This document shows positions 26,134 to 31,307 of a stretch of 31,307 bases of DNA, in pieces. The stretch comes from Priapulus caudatus (Eukaryota > Priapulida > Priapulimorpha > Priapulimorphida > Priapulidae), in contig NW_014577251.1 in the NCBI RefSeq assembly GCF_000485595.1, positions 149,808 to 181,114 of the forward strand, written 5' to 3'. The notes under the pieces are model-generated. The model searched no databases and was not told the origin of the DNA. It saw only the letters and a program-made list of their open reading frames with translations. A program made the translations under genes and the position numbers. Position 1 is the stretch's first letter, and each line of letters begins with the position of its first letter.

Positions 26134-26674
26134 GGCGCGTTCACACGGACGTTTTTGGCCCGAGTCTAATTAGGCCCGCGCCAGATTTGGCTCGAGCCGA
26201 GCGTTCACACGGACGATTTTGGCCCGAGCCTAATTAGGCCCGTGCCAGATATGGTCCCATCGAAAACGTCGGACCAGGCCCGAGCCAAATTTTAGCACCA
26301 GCTTTCGGCGAGCGTTAGAGCGGTAGATGCCGCGAGTGTCGTACGTGTACTTCGACGAAATAAAGTCCAAAACAGTATAAAAATTCGAAAAATTTGATCA
26401 AGATGCACGTTTTAAAGATGATAATTAAACTCGGAACGTAAGTAAACACTCTGAATCGTAAACAACGCCATCTCGCGACATACTGCCAAAGTATCTGTGA
26501 GATATTTGTGCAATAAAATTTATTTGAATTTGAATTTGAATTTGACAGACAGTATTTACTTGCGTACGTGTGAACGCTCCGACTCAAACCGGCCCGAGCC
26601 AAATCTAGCCCATTTGGCTCGAGCCAAATCTAGCCCATTTGGCTCGAGCCAAACCATGACCGTGTGAACGCGAC
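26134..26674 (+). mobile_element. TA-flanked MITE with GCGTTCACACGG ends
   Basis: 541 bp. The left end GGCGCGTTCACACGGACG and right end, reverse-complemented, GTCGCGTTCACACGGTCA are inverted repeats flanked by TA at 26132-26133 and 26675-26676. The subterminal parts are built of GGCCCGAG/GGCTCGAGCCAAAT repeats, and the left terminal unit is duplicated in tandem (second GCGTTCACACGGACG at about 26200). The middle (about 26340-26565) ends in AATAAAATTTATTTGAATTT with TTTGAA repeats, like a retroelement 3' tail, and is bracketed by CGTACGTGT. Confidence 0.8.
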
Positions 26675-26901
26675 TAATGCGTCCGGTTTATTGAGGCGCG
26701 CCAGCGCTAGTTACCTTACAATAATCCTTCCTTCTCTCTTGAAATACATTCGTGTCCTCACGAAAATATAGTTATACAGTTATACCTAGTATTTCCAAGG
26801 GTTGCTAACATCAACAGTGCTATAATACCGTGTTTACCAATTGTGCATTGTGGTGCTATTTTAAACCGACGTCAAATTTCACTCCTGATAATAATTATAT
26901 A

Positions 26902-28123
26902 ATAACAAGTGCCGCGGAGCGACAGCGCTCATCTAACGTCTACTGCGGTGACTCTGTGGTGGAGTGGTGGGATTCTAGTAAACCCTGTGAGTCCCAAATG
27001 TGTTCACATACACGCCGAAACAGTGGAATGCACAGGGATGGTATCAGGAACCTTCTCAAAGGAATGTTCGTTGGGAATCGTAATTAAGTTGACACAAGAG
27101 ATGGCGCGTACGTTTAAGTGTCTTCAGATTAAAGATGGAAAGCTCCCTGTACGTAGTAAGCAAAACTATTGCAACGACAGGAATACGTAGTCACTCATCT
27201 TTACCTACGCAAGCCTACAGGCTGCAATGAGAGCTGCCAACCCTGTAACAATGACGCAGGCAAAAACTACACAGCTACGCCACCACAGTGCATGGCATGG
27301 CATGGCGTGGCATACGTTTACATGTAAATACTGAAGCTTACAGATGCCAGAGAATTATAACGATTTAAGGAGCATAAACCTTTTCACACAAATTTTTACT
27401 GTTTGCAAATTTCACTGTGACATTGGTAGACCTCATTACATCAAGGCATGTATAGATTTCTATAGCAAACCGGCAGTCAATTCTTCTACAGACAGTAAAC
27501 AAATCATGGTTTAAACCTCCTGTTGCGGGTCAAAAGGTTATCCGACATTACTCTTCGCATCGTCAGCCGAAAGCGTACATTTCATGTCCTTTCAATAAAG
27601 CCATACAAATGCTAGGTCACGCCTGAAACAAAAAAGTTTTTCAATCGACCTGCGTCGAAACATGTCCTCAGAAATGACTCATTTTGCTCTAAATCTTCCC
27701 TGTGCCCATTTTACCTTTGACCTGTGACCTCCAATGTTCGCCACAGTGATCGGCTTTTCCTCCACTGATGCTACTACACGACTATCACAAGCCTAATGGT
27801 CGAGCCGTTATTTAGATTTGTGCCGCAATTTTTGCCATTTCTCCCCTATACCTTAAGTTAAGGAGCGCTGAACGTTCCGCCCTTCTTTTCACCTCTTACT
27901 ATTGACCTTTGACCCCCAGCTTCCATATCCCAACTCGTTTTCTCGGAATTACCCCCCCCCATTGTCCGAATATCGGACCGTTACCGTCGAAGCGGTAAGA
28001 TTTCGGAGCCAACTAGTTGACGGAACGGACGAGCGCTCGCACGAGAGGACGGACGCTCGCACGGCCGGACGGACGATCATGCGATTCTACAAGCTGCATC
28101 TGACTATGTCAGATGAGCTAAAA
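26902..28123 (-). mobile_element. Family L repeat, copy 3 (reverse orientation)
   Basis: Reads as the reverse complement of copies 1 and 2. It starts ATAACAAGTGCCGCGGAGCG and ends with the hairpin CATCTGACTATGTCAGATG and AGCTAAAAC. Expanded GGACG-type tracts at about 28022-28076 correspond to the CGTCC run. Local changes include a short GGCAT repeat (27289-27312) and a poly-C tract (about 27951-27960). It is uninterrupted by the MITE seen in copy 1. The reading frame shared by copies 1 and 2 is broken here. Confidence 0.8.
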
Positions 28124-28889
28124 CACTACTGCTTATCACCCATGGCGCAGATTATTTAATGAGCGCAATGCAAGTCCGCGTTGGGGACACGGCTCAAACC
28201 AGAACGCCACCGACTAATGCCGTGATCCACTTGGAAATAATAATGAATAATAATAATATCAATAATAAAGTAGTTCAGTATAGTAGAACGGTAGTAGCAG
28301 GTTCCAGCTGGATAAATGATGGACAGCGATTGGCCATCTGACCAAAACTTTCCCCTGCATTGCGTTTATGCCAGTACACCAAACTAAGTTTACTAACTCG
28401 AAAGGTCCACCTTCTGATAAAAAAAAAACCGCCCTACTCTGAGAATGCCTCTCTACGCGGCCCGCCGATGCCGATTGGATGGTTATGGTAACATCGGAGT
28501 TTCATGCTAATGTAAAGTTATTTATGAATAAATTTAAGGTAGAAAGCGTTAGTAGAAGAGCAACGATTTTCCTTTGGCATCGTCCCATACAAGTGTTCCA
28601 CCTGCCATAATATCCTATAATTATTACTAATTATTCTTATTGTATCGCTAGCAATTATGTTTAGTCCAGGCATTTTACACATCATAAAAACAGTTATTTG
28701 ATGGATTGTTTAGTCAACATGGACTTTATGGACCTTCAAATTAAATGTTACCCGTATCGGCCTCTCATAGTCTCGGGCAACATTGATTTTCTCAGTCCAC
28801 AACCAAATCGGTTAAATATATTTATTTATCCATGCAATTTATATTAAAGCCAACTAGGTTTTCTATGAGCAAACATATGCTACATAAAC
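28124..28889. other. Gene-free AT-rich stretch
   Basis: Contains an AAT-type microsatellite at about 28237-28269 and nothing else that I can support. Confidence 0.5.
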
Positions 28890-29545
28890 AAATTACATCG
28901 CGACTGCGCCATTCGGCCACGGCCGTGTTTTTGTATGACAGCGACTTCGCCACCCGCTTGAAGTCATTATATGGTCGCGCCCGCTTGCGCAACGGCGGCT
29001 GCGCGCGCTCCTCGCCCACATGGCCAGCCTTCTCCGCTACATCTATCTATACGGCCTTCGGAGCGTATGTCAGCGATTTCATACACCAGCAAGCGGCAGG
29101 GTGTGTACATCACGGATCTCCCGACGAAGCGTTCGCATCGGCCGAGAATCTCGTGCGCCATCGCTCCGCTCTAGCCTGCTGTTTCACGCGCTCGAAGACG
29201 TGGCAAAGCGTGAGTTTAACGCTTAGGGTTGACGTCGCGGTTGACATTTTGCACGCACGCTCGGCCCGCTTCACGTGGCGCGCGCTGCGGCTTCGGATCG
29301 CCCCTTTACAGCCGACGACATTCATCGTTTCTCATTCGTTCTCGATTCTAGCATGGCACACGTACTCCGCGCTACTCGCCAGCACCGATGATCCCACGCC
29401 AACATTTGAGAGGCTGGCAACGCGCGCTAGCATCTCCACCGCAAGCCACGGCGTCTCCAGCATCGCGATGACAGCCGTCACGCGCGAGCAAAGCGAATGG
29501 TCAGGTGAGACGACGGACCGGGCCGACGTGCGTCGGTGGTCGTGA
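28890..29545. other. CpG-rich block, possible promoter or first exon
   Basis: About 650 bp with many CpG dinucleotides and much higher GC content than the AT-rich sequence on its left and the CA repeat on its right. The + strand is open from 28832 to 29545 (237 codons) and minus-strand frames are also open, as expected of stop-poor GC-rich DNA. Donor-like sites on + are GCAAAGC|GTGAGT (29210) and TGGTCAG|GTGAGA (29504). I recognise no protein family on either strand. A CpG-island-like promoter of a neighbouring gene, or a fragment of transferred or repeat DNA, are both possible. Confidence 0.35.
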
Positions 29546-29745
29546 CTGCATCACAGGGTATGCCTGTGTGTACGTCAGCTGCTGTGTACGCAACGTAGAA
29601 ACGGTAGATCAGCTGTTACCGCCGCCCCTGGCTATTCCTACACCAACATCACGAGTGCTAGCGAGGGTCGCGAAAATCGATAAATCAGACACTTGAATGC
29701 AGCGATACCACGCGTACATATAGTGGCGAGCGTACCTATACTGAA

Positions 29746-29805
29746 CGCACACACAACACACACACACAACACACACACCACACAACACACACACACCACA
29801 CACAC

Positions 29806-29839
<34 letters not shown>

Positions 29840-29917
29840 AACACACACCACACAACACCACACACCAAACACAAAACACAAACACACCACACCACACACA
29901 CACACACACACACACAC

Positions 29918-29955
<38 letters not shown>
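29746..29955 (+). repeat. (CA)n microsatellite with CAACA and CACCA variants
   Basis: About 210 bp of almost pure CA repeat. ORFs on both strands (His/Thr or Cys/Val) are artefacts. Confidence 0.95.
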
Positions 29956-30437
29956 ACAACAAGCCTTGCAAATGGACGCCAAGATATTTAATACTTTTAT
30001 GACTAACAGTATGCAAAGGAAGTGTAGGGCCCGCTACCGCTATTTACGTAATTCGGAGTCGTATACTCGACAATAATATTCACGCGGGGATGCGCGCGAG
30101 AGACAATATTGTAAGCCGATGTCAGCAACATTTTAAATGAAATTCGTGTATACACAACCCGCCGCGGAATAGTGGTACAAATGAAAGCGTCATGTCTAAA
30201 AACTGTTCAAGAGGGGCTAGGATAGTTAATAAGTACAAAATATCGATAAATGGAGAAAAAACGTGTATAAACTTAGTTATTGACGATTGTGTCGCACGTG
30301 TCTCACAACAAACGTACAATGTTTAGTACAGTAGATTAGAAAAAAAATCGTCTCAAATTGCCTGAAAAAAGTATGAAAATTGGCTAACACTTGCATACTT
30401 TTGTATGCTCTTCATTTAAAACAGCAGTGACACACGC

Positions 30438-30850
30438 GATCCAACTACAAACTTCGGCGCTCGCATATTGAATTTAAAAATGCCGCCGTTATTTTCTTAA
30501 AAATTAGCTATATCTCGGTTAATTAATAATCTTGGCGTTACAGACTTGAAAAATTGAACTGGAACAGAGTGATTTTGGTTACTATTTTCATACAACACGT
30601 GTAGGATGATGATCCAATGGGCTAGTTTTCGGCCACACATCTTGAAATTCCAAAATGGCCGGCCGTCATTTCTTAAAAATAAGCTTATCTTGCGTTAATA
30701 ATCTTCATACCAGACTTGAAAATTTTACTGACAGTACGTAATTGTTTGGGTTACTATTTCATACAACAACGTGATGCACAGGCTTGTGATCCAAGGTGGC
30801 TGGATTCAAAATGGGGCCCCCGGCGCCAGTTAAAAAAAAAAAATATCACA
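30438..30850 (+). repeat. ~175 bp tandem repeat, about 2.3 units
   Basis: Units begin at GATCCAA near 30438, 30611 and 30788. Shared landmarks are AAAATGGCC/AAAATGCCG, a TCTTAAAAATNAGC stretch, a TTAATAATCTT stretch, AGACTTGAAAA and GGTTACTATTT...CATACAACA. The third unit is truncated and runs into poly-A. The copies differ by many substitutions and small indels, so the array is old. The unit length is typical of satellite monomers. Confidence 0.75.
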
Positions 30851-31071
30851 AACTAGCAATATTTCCGCTCACGGAAGATATAGAGACTATGTGAAAAATG
30901 TGCCCAACTGGCGCAGGTTAATACCCATCCCGCGCCAACGTCGACACGCTGCCGTATTCCAACACGCGTTGGAAAAACGATGCGGAAAACACGAATTTAA
31001 TCGTGCGAGTTCTAAACACGCATTCCTTGCAAACAGTGCCGCTTCCTTTCAACATAAAACGCGGATCGTGT

Positions 31072-31307
31072 ACATAACAGATAGCTATATACGCGCCACG
31101 AGCACGCACGCCACAAACAGAAGCTATATTACGCGCGCGAGCACGCAGCACATTAACGACGCTACCTATGACGCGACGCGAGGCACGCACGCACTAACAG
31201 GTACTATACGCCGCGAGAACGCACGCATGCACGCCCACATAACAGACTAGCTTATAATAAGCGCGCCGAGCCACGCACGCACGATAAACACGTACCTATA
31301 CGCCGCC
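31072..31307 (+). repeat. ~41 bp degenerate minisatellite at the window edge
   Basis: About six units of the pattern ACATAACAGNTAGCTATAT followed by ACGCGCCGAGCACGCACGC, with length varying between about 39 and 46 bp. It continues beyond the window. The ORFs across it are not supported as genes. Confidence 0.75.

Noticed and set aside
28832-29545. A 237-codon + strand protein gene
   Set aside because: No recognisable domain; open frames on both strands of GC-rich DNA are expected. Kept only as a CpG-rich block with low confidence.
29609-30076. ORFs of 114-135 codons on both strands
   Set aside because: They are translations of the CA/GT microsatellite.
1-31307. CRISPR array or bacterial operon
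   Set aside because: No evenly spaced conserved repeats with unique spacers; spliced exons, SINE and MITEs show this is animal nuclear DNA.

Overview
This is a window of invertebrate animal nuclear DNA. It is AT-rich and intron-rich, with dense microsatellites and short mobile elements. It holds one gene that can be recognised with confidence: most of a multiple C2 domain and transmembrane region protein (Mctp/MCTP), on the + strand. Thirteen collinear exons between 4477 and 20277 join in a consistent phase to 1656 nt (551 codons plus stop). They encode the two C-terminal C2 domains (C2B, C2C), the membrane-anchoring region and the C-terminus. The start of the protein, including most of the first C2 domain (C2A), lies outside the window. 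The protein looks most like arthropod/ecdysozoan MCTPs by eye, but a short array of CCCTAA-type (TTAGGG) telomere repeat argues against an insect or nematode. A marine non-arthropod invertebrate is the best guess, and the species cannot be named.

Layout. 1-2.2 kb: mobile elements, including a TTAA-flanked foldback MITE nested in a ~1.2 kb repeat called family L here. 2.2-4.47 kb: intron or upstream DNA with a GT repeat and a ~530 bp offset duplication that ends just before the first exon. 4.48-8.42 kb: seven exons (C2B, C2C). 8.4-11.05 kb: an intron that contains an intact exon coding for the end of C2A. By homology and phase that exon belongs before the exon at 4477, so it is out of order. 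11.05-12.37 kb: two exons carrying the start of the membrane region, with a tRNA-derived SINE between them. 12.4-14.5 kb: a second family L copy inserted into another inverted-repeat element. 14.5-20.28 kb: the last four exons, a possible cassette exon, and two adjacent MITEs, one of which carries the telomere-like array.

20.3-31.3 kb is downstream DNA. It has a likely 3' UTR, several foldback elements, AT and GT microsatellites, a TA-flanked MITE, a third (reversed) family L copy, a CpG-rich block that could be a promoter or first exon of another gene, and two tandem-repeat arrays at the end.

MCTP proteins are ER-anchored Ca2+-binding proteins. This one keeps acidic residues in the Ca2+ loops of both C2 domains and ends in KKSQ, which fits the KKXX ER-retrieval pattern. 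I found no operon, CRISPR array, rRNA, functional tRNA gene or new multi-gene system. The most unusual observations are the misplaced C2A exon, a minisatellite that grew out of the 5' splice site of the first exon, and several unusual splice sites.
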